Of a stretch of 64,000 nt of DNA, positions 46,644 to 57,119 are shown in pieces. The stretch comes from Nostoc sp. 106C. Its GTDB lineage: Bacteria > Cyanobacteriota > Cyanobacteriia > Cyanobacteriales > Nostocaceae. The stretch lies in assembly GCF_002154725.1 (NCBI RefSeq), contig NZ_MTAW01000119.1, positions 1-64,000 of the forward strand, written 5' to 3'. A model generated the notes under the pieces. It did no database searches. It saw only the letters and a list, made by a program, of their open reading frames with translations, and was not told the origin of the DNA. Each line of letters opens with the position of its first letter. The first letter of the stretch is position 1. Position numbers and translations under genes: made by a program.

Positions 46644-49292
46644 ATGACACTCCCTAATCCTGGTAGCGTCCTGGCTACATTAACTGAACTTACGCAAGTT
46701 AATCGTACCCACGCTTTACTGCGTCGTGTTAAAGATCTTTCTGTTAACGAATTTGTTTGTTTACTCGATTTTATTACTGCTGAGTTTCAGCAATTTCTCA
46801 GAGCAATTGAACTGATCAATAATGAAGCTCTAGAAACTATGCTGGAGAAAGTCTTAGAAGCGATCACACTAAAAATTGGTCAAATTCTTCAAGCAGAGCA
46901 CACGGCAATTTTTTTAGTAGATTATGACAAAGGCCAGCTGTGGTCAAAAGTTCCCCAAGATAATAGTCAAAAATTCTTAGAAATTCGCACTCCAATTACA
47001 GTTGGTATTCCTGGTCATGTTGCTAGCACTGGTCAATATTTAAATATATCTGAAACCGCTACTCATCCTTTATTTAGCCCAGAGCTAGAAAAACAAATGG
47101 GCTATAAAATTCGCAATCTTTTATGTATGCCAGTTGTTAGTAGCAAAGGCCAAACCGTAGCAGTGGTACAACTGGCTAATAAAGCTGGGGATATTCCCTT
47201 TAATCATGATGATGAGGAACGATTTCGAGATTTTGCTTCTTCGATTGGCATTATTTTAGAAAGCTGCCAAACTTTCTATGTAGCAGCTCGCAATCAACGG
47301 GGAGCCACAGCGCTTTTACGGGCAACTCAAACCCTAGGGCAAAGTTTAGATTTAGAAGCAACTTTGCAGATAGTGATGGAGCAAGCCAGGATTTTAATGC
47401 AAGCAGACCGCAGCACCTTATTTTTACATCGTAAAGAAATGGGGGAACTTTGGACAAAGGTTGCGGCGGCAGCAGATGGGACAAACTCAATTGAAATTCG
47501 GATGCCATCTAATCGCGGAATTGTTGGTTATGTGGCTTCCACTGGTGAAGCGGTGAATATCCCAGATGCTTATAAAGATCCCCGCTTCGATCCATCTACA
47601 GATAGAAAGACTGGGTATGTAACTCGCAATATTTTATGTTTACCAGTCTTTAATTCTGCCAATGAATTAATTGGTGTAACTCAGTTAATTAATAAGCAAC
47701 AAGGTAGTTTTACTGCTTCTGATGAAGAATTCATGCGAGCTTTTAATATCCAAGCTGGAATTGCTCTGGAAAACGCTCGCCTTTTTGAAAATGTGCTGTT
47801 AGAAAAACAGTATCAAAAAGACATTTTGCAAAGTTTGTCTGATGCTGTCATTTCTACAGATATGGCAGGTCGAATTGTCACTATTAATGATGCCGCACTG
47901 GAATTACTTGGTTGTCCGATAGGAGATACTCATCAAAAAAGTAATAAACATTTGTGGGAACAAAATTTGCTTGGGCGCTTAGTTTGGGAAGTTGTGCCCA
48001 TTGAAAATTTGCAAATGCGGCTGGAAGATAGTCTAAAAACCGGAGCAAAACATTACGTTCCCGAGCAAAGTTTAACTGTGGGACTGTACCACATCCAAAG
48101 TTCTGAGTGCCGAGTACCTAATGAAATGGATGCGGGATGGACACAGCAACGTCACAACCAAAGCAACACGCCTTCATTAGGGGAACTCTTTTACACCCCT
48201 GGTTCCTTAATTTTGGCAGTGTGCGATCGCCAAAATCCAGATATTTTTATTCCCTGGAATCTACCCCTTACTCCCCAATCTAAGTTTTTGAGTGCGAATG
48301 AGGTGCAAAAAGTCGAACGCAGCACCAATTTGACTGTGAATCCCTTAACTAACCCAGAGGGTGGAGTCCGGGGTGGTTTGGTGGTGTTGGAAGACATCAG
48401 CCAGGAAAAACGCCTGAAAACTACTATGTACCGCTACCTCACACCTCATGTTGCCGAGCAAGTGATGGCTTTGGGGGAAGATGCCTTAATGGTGGGAGAA
48501 CGGAAGGAAGTAACAATTTTATTTTCTGATATCCGGGGATATACCACCCTTACAGAAAATCTCGGTGCAGCTGAGGTGGTATCGTTACTCAACCAGTATT
48601 TTGAAACAATGGTAGAGGCAGTTTTTAACCATGAAGGCACCTTAGATAAGTTTATTGGCGATGCTTTAATGGCAGTGTTTGGTGCGCCTTTACCCCTCAC
48701 AGAAAATCATGCTTGGCGAGCCGTGCAAGCTGCATTGGATATGCGCCAACGGTTAGCAGAATTTAATCAGCGCCGGATTATTCAAGCACAGCCACAAATT
48801 CATATAGGCATTGGAATTAGTTCGGGAGAAGTAGTTTCTGGTAATATTGGCTCCCACAAACGTATGGATTATACCGTCATTGGGGATGGCGTCAATTTAA
48901 GTTCCCGCTTGGAAGGTGTGACAAAAGAATATGGTTGTGACATTGTTTTGAGTGAATTTACTTATCAACTGTGTAGCGATCGCATTTGGGCGCGGCAGTT
49001 AGATAAAATCCGCGTCAAAGGTAAGTATCAAGCAGTAAATATCTATGAGTTAATTAGCGATCGCACTACTCCTTTAGATGATGTCACGCAAGATTTTTTG
49101 TTCTATTATCAGTCTGGAAGAATCGCTTATTTAGCACGTAACTTCCAACGTGCGATCGCCTGTTTTGAAGCTGCCAAGAATATTCGCCCTCAAGACCAAG
49201 CCGTAAATATTCACTTAGAACGTGCTCATAATTACCAACAAACACCACCCCCTGATTCTTGGGATGGTGTCTGGACTATGACTGCTAAGTAA
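46644..49292 (+). CDS. GAF-GAF-PAS adenylate cyclase (CyaB type)
   Basis: 882 residues from the ATG at 46644; the frame is open from 46599, but that part reads like AATCTAAAATTAAAA filler. Two GAF domains (about 75-220 and 240-385), each with the NKFDE-like motif that marks cyclic-nucleotide-binding GAFs (NKAGDIPF...DEE, NKQQGSF...DEE), a PAS domain (about 400-580), a class III cyclase domain with catalytic Asp629 (LFSDIRGYT) and Asp673 (FIGDAL), and a TPR-like tail. This is the plan of Anabaena CyaB1/CyaB2, where cAMP bound to GAF activates the enzyme. In the PAS, residues from about 490 include a long unstructured insertion. Confidence 0.93.
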   Translation: MTLPNPGSVLATLTELTQVNRTHALLRRVKDLSVNEFVCLLDFITAEFQQFLRAIELINNEALETMLEKVLEAITLKIGQILQAEHTAIFLVDYDKGQLWSKVPQDNSQKFLEIRTPITVGIPGHVASTGQYLNISETATHPLFSPELEKQMGYKIRNLLCMPVVSSKGQTVAVVQLANKAGDIPFNHDDEERFRDFASSIGIILESCQTFYVAARNQRGATALLRATQTLGQSLDLEATLQIVMEQARILMQADRSTLFLHRKEMGELWTKVAAAADGTNSIEIRMPSNRGIVGYVASTGEAVNIPDAYKDPRFDPSTDRKTGYVTRNILCLPVFNSANELIGVTQLINKQQGSFTASDEEFMRAFNIQAGIALENARLFENVLLEKQYQKDILQSLSDAVISTDMAGRIVTINDAALELLGCPIGDTHQKSNKHLWEQNLLGRLVWEVVPIENLQMRLEDSLKTGAKHYVPEQSLTVGLYHIQSSECRVPNEMDAGWTQQRHNQSNTPSLGELFYTPGSLILAVCDRQNPDIFIPWNLPLTPQSKFLSANEVQKVERSTNLTVNPLTNPEGGVRGGLVVLEDISQEKRLKTTMYRYLTPHVAEQVMALGEDALMVGERKEVTILFSDIRGYTTLTENLGAAEVVSLLNQYFETMVEAVFNHEGTLDKFIGDALMAVFGAPLPLTENHAWRAVQAALDMRQRLAEFNQRRIIQAQPQIHIGIGISSGEVVSGNIGSHKRMDYTVIGDGVNLSSRLEGVTKEYGCDIVLSEFTYQLCSDRIWARQLDKIRVKGKYQAVNIYELISDRTTPLDDVTQDFLFYYQSGRIAYLARNFQRAIACFEAAKNIRPQDQAVNIHLERAHNYQQTPPPDSWDGVWTMTAK

Positions 49293-49620
49293 CAGACGTT
49301 CAAGTAATAATCTTGCCTAACAAGCAAGGCTTAATAGCATTTGAAATTGAAGCATAGAAAACCAATTTAGTATTTTGCCGTGAATACTTGTATAAGTATA
49401 CCAAACAAATTTAGATATTTTTTCTATGTTAGATTTTGTATTTAATTTTACTAAATACAGCGATCGCGGGCATGAAGACAATCTACCCTGCGTCTTTGGA
49501 GTTGATGATTATCGCAGAGTAAAGCCGGAGCCTCTAAAAAACGTCAGAAAACCAAAATTAAAGCTTTCTTATTGAGAATTTCGCTTGCTCCGGAGGGTGG
49601 TGTTAGTTATATTTCTAGCT
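49293..49620. other. Intergenic region
   Basis: About 330 bases with a HIP1 octamer near 49460 and an in-frame-looking fragment TTGGAGTTGATGAT; no gene recognised. It should hold a terminator for the cyclase gene, but none was evident. Confidence 0.4.
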
Positions 49621-49905
49621 TTATCCTTCAGGCTGATCCTGGTTATCCTGGTCATCCTGAAAAGGGCTTTCACCAATTTTTAGTTGTTTTTTTGTACGTT
49701 TCAACTGTTTCCAAAGCTCTTTTATTTGTTCGTAAGCTTCTTCTGGCGGTAATTTACCCCCTGTTTCTAAGTTACAAATATAACTTACTTTCTGAGCAAA
49801 TTCCTGTAGATTTGCATTGAAAACTAAGTTTTCTGGCTTTACGTGACCGTAGTAGCGGCCACGAGGATAGAGAAAATCATCTTTACTCACTATTTTTTTC
49901 TCCAC
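49621..49905 (-). CDS. Small conserved cyanobacterial protein
   Basis: 94 residues, charged, with FLYPRGRYYGHVKPENLVFN at the N-terminus and a long basic/acidic helix PPEEAYEQIKELWKQLKRTK in the second half. It resembles the DUF7219 type found across cyanobacteria, an attribution from memory only. The tail is Asp/Gln-rich (DDQDNQDQPEG). No function known. Confidence 0.7.
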   Translation of the reverse strand: MEKKIVSKDDFLYPRGRYYGHVKPENLVFNANLQEFAQKVSYICNLETGGKLPPEEAYEQIKELWKQLKRTKKQLKIGESPFQDDQDNQDQPEG

Positions 49906-50747
49906 TTATTCAACTCCCCCTGTGTTTATATCTGAAGCTGAATCACTAGCCGCTCTAAATCTCTGTTTTATCCAGTCGGGAGTAATTGAAAAATAAATCC
50001 CTCTTGTTTAAACTTTTTGAGCAAATTTGTCAATTTTAAGTTTTGGCAGAGATTATCAAAGCTAAAAACCATTAAATATCGGGATTTACTAAGAAGGTTT
50101 TAATTAACGTTGCAAAAGTAGGTAGGATACTTTACTCCTGCTAGTTGCCAATTCATTACATCTTAATGCATGATTGCACGAAATAACGACCACCATTAAC
50201 TACGCTAAAAGCCTGATTGTTAAGGTATTAATATATACTATATTGCTCAAACAAAATATTTTTTCTTGCATAGATAAATTTAATTACATTGTCAAAAAAT
50301 ACACTTGACTCAAAAATTTATTTTGCGCCAAAGATAATTTAACACTGCTATAGGAATCTGGCTTGATGAAAAAAAAGACCTAATTTTGAACCTCCTTTCT
50401 TTTCTGTAGATTGTTTGTTGCTCTTCTGATTCGCCAGTCGCTCATAGAAAAGCTGGACGTTACGCTGGTTTCCAAAGCAGTCGCTGCTAAAAAGACTAGG
50501 GCTGCGACAAAGTTTTCCTCCCCAGGAGACGAGTTCGCTATCGTAGCAAGTGGCGTGGGAAACGCTAAGACTGGGTTACCTATTGTCTACCTCTACGAGT
50601 AAATTCATCAATCAAATAACAGTGCTAACTGCCTGTTGTGATTGACCGTTGATTCATAAGCAATGGCTAATTACTAATAACTAAAGATAAAATGGTTTAG
50701 CTTTAAGAGCCAAAACCTGGCCATCACCTGTAAAATTACCGCTCACC
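49906..50747. other. Long intergenic region upstream of purC
   Basis: About 840 bases. A 63-codon frame at 50411-50602 runs through GC-richer repeat text (CTGGTTTCCAAAGCAGTCGC, GTGGCGTGGGAAACGC) and is not considered a gene. The rest is AT-rich and shows no gene, RNA or clear promoter box. Confidence 0.45.
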
Positions 50748-51485
50748 ATGTCTGTTTATTCCAAGTTATACGAAGGCAAAGCAAAAATCCTCTACAAGAC
50801 GGATGATCCTGAAGTCTTGTTGGCTGATTTTAAAGACGATGCCACTGCCTTTAATGCCCAAAAACGTGGCAGTATCATAGGTAAAGGAAATATTAACTGT
50901 AGTATTTCCAGTAAACTGTTTCAGCATTTAGAAACACAAGGTATAAAAACTCACTATATTGACAGCCCGGCCCCACATCAAATGCGGGTGAAGGCAGTGA
51001 AAATTTTGCCATTAGAAGTCGTTGTGCGAAATATTGCAGCTGGGAGTCTATGTGAGCAAACAGGGCTGCCATTGGGCACAATACTAAAACAGCCGTTGGT
51101 AGAGTTTTATTACAAAAACGATCAATTAGGCGATCCTTTACTGACTCGCGATCGCCTTTACCTGCTGGAACTAGCAACTCCGGAACAAGTTGAGACAATT
51201 ACCCATCTAGCATTGCAAATTAATGAGTTTCTGCGCAGCTTTTGGCTGCGTTGCGGTATTACCCTAGTAGACTTCAAACTAGAGTTTGGCTTGGACTCAA
51301 AAGCACAAGTGCTCTTAGCGGACGAAATTAGCCCCGACACTTGCCGTTTGTGGGACACAGCCCAAGAGGATACTAACCGCCGGGTAATGGACAAAGACCG
51401 CTTTCGCAAAGACTTAGGAAATGTAGAAAACGCCTACCAGGAGGTTTTACAAAGAGTATTACAAGCAGTAGAAAGCCTAAATTAA
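50748..51485 (+). CDS. purC: SAICAR synthase
   Basis: Phosphoribosylaminoimidazole-succinocarboxamide synthase, the step of purine synthesis that joins aspartate to CAIR using ATP. 245 residues, the bacterial length. Visible: KLYEGKAKILYKTDDP (ATP-binding loop), DDATAFNAQKRGSIIGKG, LEVVVRNIAAGSLC, the signature LVDFKLEFGLD and LADEISPDTCRLWD. The next gene begins about 100 bases downstream. Weak hairpin GGTAAAAAT/ATTTTTTACC follows the stop. Confidence 0.98.
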   Translation: MSVYSKLYEGKAKILYKTDDPEVLLADFKDDATAFNAQKRGSIIGKGNINCSISSKLFQHLETQGIKTHYIDSPAPHQMRVKAVKILPLEVVVRNIAAGSLCEQTGLPLGTILKQPLVEFYYKNDQLGDPLLTRDRLYLLELATPEQVETITHLALQINEFLRSFWLRCGITLVDFKLEFGLDSKAQVLLADEISPDTCRLWDTAQEDTNRRVMDKDRFRKDLGNVENAYQEVLQRVLQAVESLN

Positions 51486-51583
51486 ATAAAATCGGTAAAA
51501 ATACCATTTTTATTTTTTACCTTTTACATGAGAGCATGATTGCCTTGTGATGGTGTGTGGACGTGATGAGGAAGTGAAATAAA

Positions 51584-54226
51584 ATGCGTTTATCTCCCGT
51601 ATTAGTGGCAGCGGTAACAATTACCGCTCCTTTAGGTGCCCCGCTAAGTGCAAATGCACAAGCCACTAACAATTTCCAACAGACAGCAGAGGTGTTTACA
51701 CCGACGACAAATCAGCAGCCTGAAAATGACATCGGTCAAGAACGCTCTAGTGAAAATCTGGAATCTTCCGCGCACTCCCCAGCGATTTCGGCATTGGAAG
51801 GTCTCCATTCTCCTAATGTCGTGGCAGCATTCCCCAATCCCTCGTTGGGGACTATGACATCAGCAGTAATAGTGCCAACCACAACAAGGCCACAAACTAC
51901 ACAAATTCCTCAAACACCCCCTAGCGCAGGGGTGAGAGCACTGAAGGGTCTCCAGCCCCGGACCATCGTGGCAGCATTCCCCAATCGCTCAGCTGGGACT
52001 ATAACGCCCACAACGATACAAATGCAAAAACCCCCTAGCGCCGGGGTAAGGGCACTAGAAGGTCTCCAGCCTCGGACGATCGCTACATTACCAAATCAGT
52101 CAGCAGAGACTGGGACAGCAGAAGAATTAGTGCCAAGCACAACACCAAAAACTGCACAAATTTTCCAACAAACGCCACAACCTACTCTCCAACCTACTCC
52201 CCAGCCAATCCCACAACAAAGAACCCCACAGCCTACTCCCCAACAAGCACCATTTCCCAACATTCCCACCCCAGGTACGCAACAACCAGCACCTGCTCCG
52301 GCTCCTGGTAACGCTCCATCCCAGGACAATACCAACCCACCAGTAGGGGCACCTGTATTTCCCACTAATCCAGAAACTACTCCAGAATCAAGTGAACCCC
52401 GCGTACTAGTATCAGAAGTAGCGGTGAGATCCCAATCTGGGCAACTAGCACCAGAACTGGAAAATCAAGTTTACTCAGCGATTCGTACCCAACCAGGAAG
52501 GACGACTACCCGCGCGCAACTTCAAGAAGATATCAATGCCATCTTTGGTACAGGTTTCTTCTCGAATGTCCAAGCAGTGCCAGAAGATACACCTTTAGGT
52601 GTAAGGGTGAGTTTTGTTGTCCAGCCAAACCCAGTCCTCACCAAGGTGCAAATCCAAGCAAATCCTGGTACAGGTGTTACTTCTGTACTCCCACAAACCA
52701 CTGCGGATGAAGTTTTTCGCGATCAGTATGGCAAGATCCTCAACTTGCGTGACTTGCAGGAAGGTATCAAGCAATTAACCAAGCGCTATCAAGACAAAGG
52801 ATACGTGCTAGCGAATGTCATCGGAGCACCCCAAGTCTCAGAAAATGGAATTGTTACCTTACAGGTAGCTGAAGGGGTAGTAGAGAACATTAGAGTCCGG
52901 TTTCGCAATAAAGAAGGTCAAGATACAGACGAGAAGGGACAACCAATCCGGGGAAGAACACAGCCATACATCGTCACGCGAGAGTTGGAGTTGAAGCCAG
53001 GACAGGTATTTAACCGCAACACTGTCCAAAAAGACCTACAACGGGTATATGGGTTAGGGATCTTTGAAGATGTCAACGTTTCTCTTGATCCTGGTAGTGA
53101 CCCCAGCAAAGTAGATGTAGTGGTGAATGTGGCTGAACGCAACAGCGGTTCTATTGCCGCAGGTGCGGGTATTAGTTCTGCCAGTGGACTATTCGGCACT
53201 ATTAGTTATCAGCAGCAAAACCTCAATGGTAGAAACCAACGTCTAGGAGCTGAGTTACAAGTAGGTGAACGGGAACTGCTGTTTGACCTACGCTTTACAG
53301 ATCCTTGGATTGACGGCGATCCATATCGGACTTCTTACACAGCTAATATTTTCCGTCGTCGTTCAATTTCCTTGATTTTTGATGGCAAAGATGAAAATAT
53401 TGAGACCTTTGCACCTGGTGATACCGAAGGCGATCGCCCCCGTGTGGTTCGTTTAGGTGGTGGTGTAACTTTTACCCGTCCGCTTTCAGCTAATCCCTAC
53501 GCAAATTCCGAATGGACTGCTTCAGCGGGTTTCCAATATCAACGAGTTTCCACCAAAGATGCTGATGGCAATAGCAGAACCCAAGGCACAATCTATAGGA
53601 ATGGACTACCGACAGAATTAATTCCCCTGACCCAATCTGGGACAGGTGACGACGATTTGTTGCTACTTCAACTGGGAGCACAACGCGATCGCCGTAATAA
53701 CCCCTTGCAACCCACTAATGGTTCTTATCTTCGTTTCGGGGTCGATCAGTCAGTTCCCATAGGGCAAGGTAGTATCTTCCTCACACGGTTACGGGGTAGC
53801 TACAGCCAATATGTTCCGGTCAGCTTAATTAGCTTCAGCAAAGGGCCGCAAACTCTGGCTTTTAACTTGCAAGGAGGCACTGTTTTAGGTGACTTACCTC
53901 CTTATGAAGCCTTTACTTTAGGTGGTAGTAATTCCGTTCGTGGTTATGAAGAAGGTACATTAACTAGCGCTCGCAGTTATGTGCAAGCCACTGTTGAGTA
54001 TCGCTTCCCTGTGTTCTCAGTAGTCAGTGGGGCACTATTTTTCGATTTTGGTACTGATTTAGGAACCAGTACCAGAGCAGCTGAATTACTGAACAAAAAT
54101 GGTACTGGCTATGGCTATGGTCTTGGTGTTCGTGTGCAATCACCATTAGGACCAATTCGCATTGACTACGGTCTCAACGATGAGGGTGACAGCCGGATCA
54201 ATTTTGGGATTGGCGAAAGATTTTAA
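51584..54226 (+). CDS. bamA: Omp85/BamA-family outer-membrane assembly protein
   Basis: Inserts beta-barrel proteins into the outer membrane; cyanobacterial Omp85 is related to plastid Toc75. 880 residues. Signal peptide (1-26, SANAQA); a long Pro/Gln-rich region (27-270) with three imperfect copies of a SAGVRALKGLQPRTIVAAFP-like unit; three POTRA domains (about 280-510), as usual in cyanobacteria; and the barrel (about 515-880) with the conserved VRGYEEG (VRGF motif in strand region 6) and the last strand ending FGIGERF with C-terminal Phe. The gene begins the outer-membrane/lipid A block. Confidence 0.95.
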   Translation: MRLSPVLVAAVTITAPLGAPLSANAQATNNFQQTAEVFTPTTNQQPENDIGQERSSENLESSAHSPAISALEGLHSPNVVAAFPNPSLGTMTSAVIVPTTTRPQTTQIPQTPPSAGVRALKGLQPRTIVAAFPNRSAGTITPTTIQMQKPPSAGVRALEGLQPRTIATLPNQSAETGTAEELVPSTTPKTAQIFQQTPQPTLQPTPQPIPQQRTPQPTPQQAPFPNIPTPGTQQPAPAPAPGNAPSQDNTNPPVGAPVFPTNPETTPESSEPRVLVSEVAVRSQSGQLAPELENQVYSAIRTQPGRTTTRAQLQEDINAIFGTGFFSNVQAVPEDTPLGVRVSFVVQPNPVLTKVQIQANPGTGVTSVLPQTTADEVFRDQYGKILNLRDLQEGIKQLTKRYQDKGYVLANVIGAPQVSENGIVTLQVAEGVVENIRVRFRNKEGQDTDEKGQPIRGRTQPYIVTRELELKPGQVFNRNTVQKDLQRVYGLGIFEDVNVSLDPGSDPSKVDVVVNVAERNSGSIAAGAGISSASGLFGTISYQQQNLNGRNQRLGAELQVGERELLFDLRFTDPWIDGDPYRTSYTANIFRRRSISLIFDGKDENIETFAPGDTEGDRPRVVRLGGGVTFTRPLSANPYANSEWTASAGFQYQRVSTKDADGNSRTQGTIYRNGLPTELIPLTQSGTGDDDLLLLQLGAQRDRRNNPLQPTNGSYLRFGVDQSVPIGQGSIFLTRLRGSYSQYVPVSLISFSKGPQTLAFNLQGGTVLGDLPPYEAFTLGGSNSVRGYEEGTLTSARSYVQATVEYRFPVFSVVSGALFFDFGTDLGTSTRAAELLNKNGTGYGYGLGVRVQSPLGPIRIDYGLNDEGDSRINFGIGERF

Positions 54227-54229
54227 CTT

Positions 54230-54262
54230 AGTCAAGAGTCCAAAGTCTAAGAACTCTTGACT
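54230..54262. terminator. Hairpin between bamA and lpxC
   Basis: A perfect ten-base inverted repeat AGTCAAGAGT and ACTCTTGACT with a 13-base loop, just after the bamA stop. No T-run follows, so it may reduce rather than stop transcription. AGTCAAGAG-type repeats occur widely in Nostoc spacers. Confidence 0.4.
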
Positions 54263-54366
54263 CTTGACCCTAGAACAGGAATTATTAATATTTTCAGGTG
54301 CAGTTCGCAGGTTTAGCTAAATCTGAATATGAACAATACCAACCGCAAGATACTGACTTTTTGTTT

Positions 54367-55230
54367 ATGCAACAACACACAATAGCTGCACCATTCACTC
54401 AAACCGGAGTGGGGCTGCATAGCGGTGTGAATACCCACGTTCGGATACTACCAGCCGATGTGGGTAGCGGGCGCTACTTTGTGCGAGTGGATTTACCAAA
54501 TTCACCAATCATCCCAGCCCAAGTTGCAGCAGTTAGTCAAACTCTTCTCTCAACCCAATTGGGTAAAGGTGAGGCGTGCATCCGTACTGTCGAGCATTTA
54601 TTGGCAGCTCTTACGGGTATGGGTGTAGATAACGCTCGGATTGAAATTGATGGGCCGGAAGTGCCACTGCTGGATGGTTCGGCGAGGGTATGGACAGAAA
54701 GCATCGCCCAAGCTGGCTTGCGATCGCAAGCCGTAACTGGCCGCGAACTATCCGTGGCTATTAAAGAGCCAATTTGGGTTTATGAGGGAGATGCCTTTAC
54801 TTGTGCTCTCCCGGCATCAGAAACCCGTTTTAGCTACGGTATTGACTTTGATCTGCCTGCTATTGGTAACCAATGGCACAGCTGGTCACTAACTGCCGAT
54901 CTGGAAAATGCCTCTGCTAGCTTTGCTACAGAAATTGCTCCCGCACGCACCTTTGGTTTGTTGCATCAAATCGAACATTTGCAGCAGTCTGGCTTAATCA
55001 AGGGTGGTAGCTTGGAGAATGCACTCGTCTGCGGCCCTGATGGTTGGTTAAATCCACCATTAAGATTTGCAAATGAGCCAGTACGTCATAAAATCTTGGA
55101 TTTAGTAGGAGATTTGAGTTTACTAGGAAATCTTCCTCGTGCTCACTTCTTAGCGTATAAAGCCAGCCACAATTTACATATTCAACTGGCACAAAGGATT
55201 TTAGATTTTGGATTGATTCACAAATCTTAA
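54367..55230 (+). CDS. lpxC: UDP-3-O-acyl-GlcNAc deacetylase
   Basis: Zn-dependent committed step of lipid A synthesis. 287 residues from the ATG at 54367; a GTG at 54298 would add 23 residues that do not resemble the family. Motifs: N-terminal [17 protein letters not shown], zinc ligand [25 protein letters not shown] and the catalytic [14 protein letters not shown]. It lies between bamA and fabZ. Confidence 0.94.
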   Translation: MQQHTIAAPFTQTGVGLHSGVNTHVRILPADVGSGRYFVRVDLPNSPIIPAQVAAVSQTLLSTQLGKGEACIRTVEHLLAALTGMGVDNARIEIDGPEVPLLDGSARVWTESIAQAGLRSQAVTGRELSVAIKEPIWVYEGDAFTCALPASETRFSYGIDFDLPAIGNQWHSWSLTADLENASASFATEIAPARTFGLLHQIEHLQQSGLIKGGSLENALVCGPDGWLNPPLRFANEPVRHKILDLVGDLSLLGNLPRAHFLAYKASHNLHIQLAQRILDFGLIHKS

Positions 55231-55290
55231 CCTTCAAATTTAGAATTCCTTCGCTGTTCGATTCCAGATTGAAAAACAAGCGCACAGCCA

Positions 55291-55782
55291 ATGACAACCC
55301 TCACCGAAGCCGATAGCATTAAAGCTCAAAGCACACCGGAACCGAAAAAAATCTTCACCACTGAAGAAATTCAAAACCTCCTGCCTCACCGCTACCCGTT
55401 TTTACTGGTAGATAAAATTATTGACTATGTTCCAGGAAAACTAGCGGTAGGTGTGAAAAACGTCACTGTAAATGAACCTCAATTTCAAGGTCATTTCCCA
55501 GGAAGGCCACTGATGCCAGGAGTGCTAATTGTTGAAGCAATGGCACAAGTAGGCGGTATAGTCCTGACGCAACTACCAGATTATGACGCAGGTGGACTAT
55601 TCGTGTTTGCTGGTATCGATAAAGTCCGCTTTCGTCGCCAAGTAGTTCCAGGAGATCAGCTAATCATGACCGTGGAACTGTTGTGGGTAAAACAGCGTCG
55701 TTTCGGTAAAATGCAGGGTCGTGCTGAAGTTGACGGTCAGATAGCTGCTGAAGGCGAATTAATGTTTTCTTTAGTAAACTAA
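55291..55782 (+). CDS. fabZ: 3-hydroxyacyl-ACP dehydratase
   Basis: Dehydrates (3R)-hydroxyacyl-ACP in fatty-acid synthesis. 163 residues, hot-dog fold. Catalytic His and Glu are in [34 protein letters not shown] and [14 protein letters not shown] complete the family pattern. Downstream of lpxC, with lpxA following, the usual lipid A cluster order. Confidence 0.97.
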   Translation: MTTLTEADSIKAQSTPEPKKIFTTEEIQNLLPHRYPFLLVDKIIDYVPGKLAVGVKNVTVNEPQFQGHFPGRPLMPGVLIVEAMAQVGGIVLTQLPDYDAGGLFVFAGIDKVRFRRQVVPGDQLIMTVELLWVKQRRFGKMQGRAEVDGQIAAEGELMFSLVN

Positions 55783-56073
55783 AAACCTGCTCTTGTGGTA
55801 AGGGCACAGCCGTGAAGTGCCTTTACTGAAACCTGAAAAAGGATAGCAGTAAAACTAACTAGCCACAAGAGTAATTTATAATTTCTTAATTTCGTCGCCC
55901 TCACACTTAACTTGCTTTGCCCGACACTTTCGGTAACTGAATACTTGTGTTCAGTAACTGAGAGCTTAAATGTTCCGCAACGCCAGTCGCCTCAACGGGG
56001 AAACCCTAGCAGTACGCTGCCAGCCTAAACCCAGAAAGGCGCAGGCTCTCAAGACAGTTCTGGAGATTCACCC
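55783..56073. other. Spacer with interspersed repeats before lpxA
   Basis: About 290 bases. The second half contains ACGCCAGTCGCCTCAACGGG, AGCAGTACGCTGCC and related GC-rich pieces, similar to the cluster at 10262-10510. No gene is seen. The interruption may separate lpxA from fabZ transcriptionally. Confidence 0.5.
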
Positions 56074-56892
56074 TTGAAGACGCTTATTCACCCAACTGCT
56101 GTAATTCATCCTAACTCGGAACTCCACCCATCAGTGCAAGTCGGTGCCTATGCTGTGATTGGAGCGCATGTTAAAGTAGGTCCTGAAACAATAATTGGCG
56201 CTCATGTAGTGCTAGAAGGACCCTGTGAAATTGGGGCGCGAAATCAGATTTTCCCTGGTGCAACTATCGGCATGGAACCCCAGGATCTCAAATATGTGGG
56301 AGAACCTACCTGGGTCAAAATTGGTGACAATAACCAAATTCGTGAGTACGTCACCATTAACCGCGCTACTGGTGCAGGGGAAGCGACAGTCATTGGCAAC
56401 GGCAACCTATTGATGGCTTATGTCCATGTGGCTCATAACTGCGTTATTGAAGACCATGTGATTATTCCCAACTCCGTAGCGCTGGCGGGTCATGTTCATA
56501 TAGAATCACGCGCTAGGCTTGGTGGGGTTTTGGGAGTCCATCAATTTGTGCGTATTGGCAAGCACTCAATGATCGGGGGTATGGCACGTATTGACCGGGA
56601 TGTGCCGCCATATATGCTTGTGGAGGGTAATCCGGCGCGAGTGCGAACCCTCAACTTGGTAGGGCTAAAACGCTCTGGTATGGATCAGGGCGAGTTGCAA
56701 ACCCTCAAAAAAGCTTTTCGGATTCTTTATCGCTCTAACTTAACCTTTAAAGAGGCTTTGGAACAGCTGGAACTGCTAGGTGATACCGAACAGCTACAAC
56801 ACCTGCGACGCTTCTTACTACTCTCTAAAATGCCAGGAAGACGGGGTTTGATTCCTGGAAAAGGTAAACCAAGCGCTAGTGATGAATCCTAA
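56074..56892 (+). CDS. lpxA: UDP-GlcNAc acyltransferase
   Basis: First enzyme of lipid A synthesis; transfers a 3-hydroxyacyl chain from ACP to UDP-GlcNAc. 272 residues. Left-handed beta-helix hexapeptide repeats throughout the first 190 residues (IHPTAVIHPNSELHPSVQVG and similar), catalytic His in YVHVAHNC, and the DRDVPPYMLVEGNPARVRTL turn before a helical C-terminus. The TTG start at 56074 has TGGAG upstream and gives the family N-terminus. Confidence 0.96.
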   Translation: MKTLIHPTAVIHPNSELHPSVQVGAYAVIGAHVKVGPETIIGAHVVLEGPCEIGARNQIFPGATIGMEPQDLKYVGEPTWVKIGDNNQIREYVTINRATGAGEATVIGNGNLLMAYVHVAHNCVIEDHVIIPNSVALAGHVHIESRARLGGVLGVHQFVRIGKHSMIGGMARIDRDVPPYMLVEGNPARVRTLNLVGLKRSGMDQGELQTLKKAFRILYRSNLTFKEALEQLELLGDTEQLQHLRRFLLLSKMPGRRGLIPGKGKPSASDES

Positions 56893-56939
56893 GTCAGTTA
56901 GAAGTTTGAGTTGAGGTCTAAATCCCCAACTCAACTTAG

Positions 56940-57005
56940 AATAACAAACCGCAAAAGACGCAAAGGTCACGTTAGCCGGAGGCGTTCCCGAAGGGTAGAA
57001 ATAAG
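56940..57005. repeat. Short repeat patch before lpxB
   Basis: A stretch with CGCAAAAGACGCAAAGGTCA and GGCGTTCCCGAAGGGTAG. The latter matches the module in the 10262-10510 cluster. Interspersed spacer repeat; no gene. Confidence 0.6.
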
Positions 57006-57119
57006 AGTTTGAAAGAGATTGTGCGTAAGTACAGGATTACTCTATTGCGTTCTTCTGTGCGACTTTGCGTGAGACAAAAAAGATGTTTTCCTGTCCCTTA
57101 TTTTCTCCTCAATTACCAA

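Noticed and set aside
50411-50602. 63-codon open frame
   Set aside because: It runs through repeat text with no ribosome site and no protein-like pattern.
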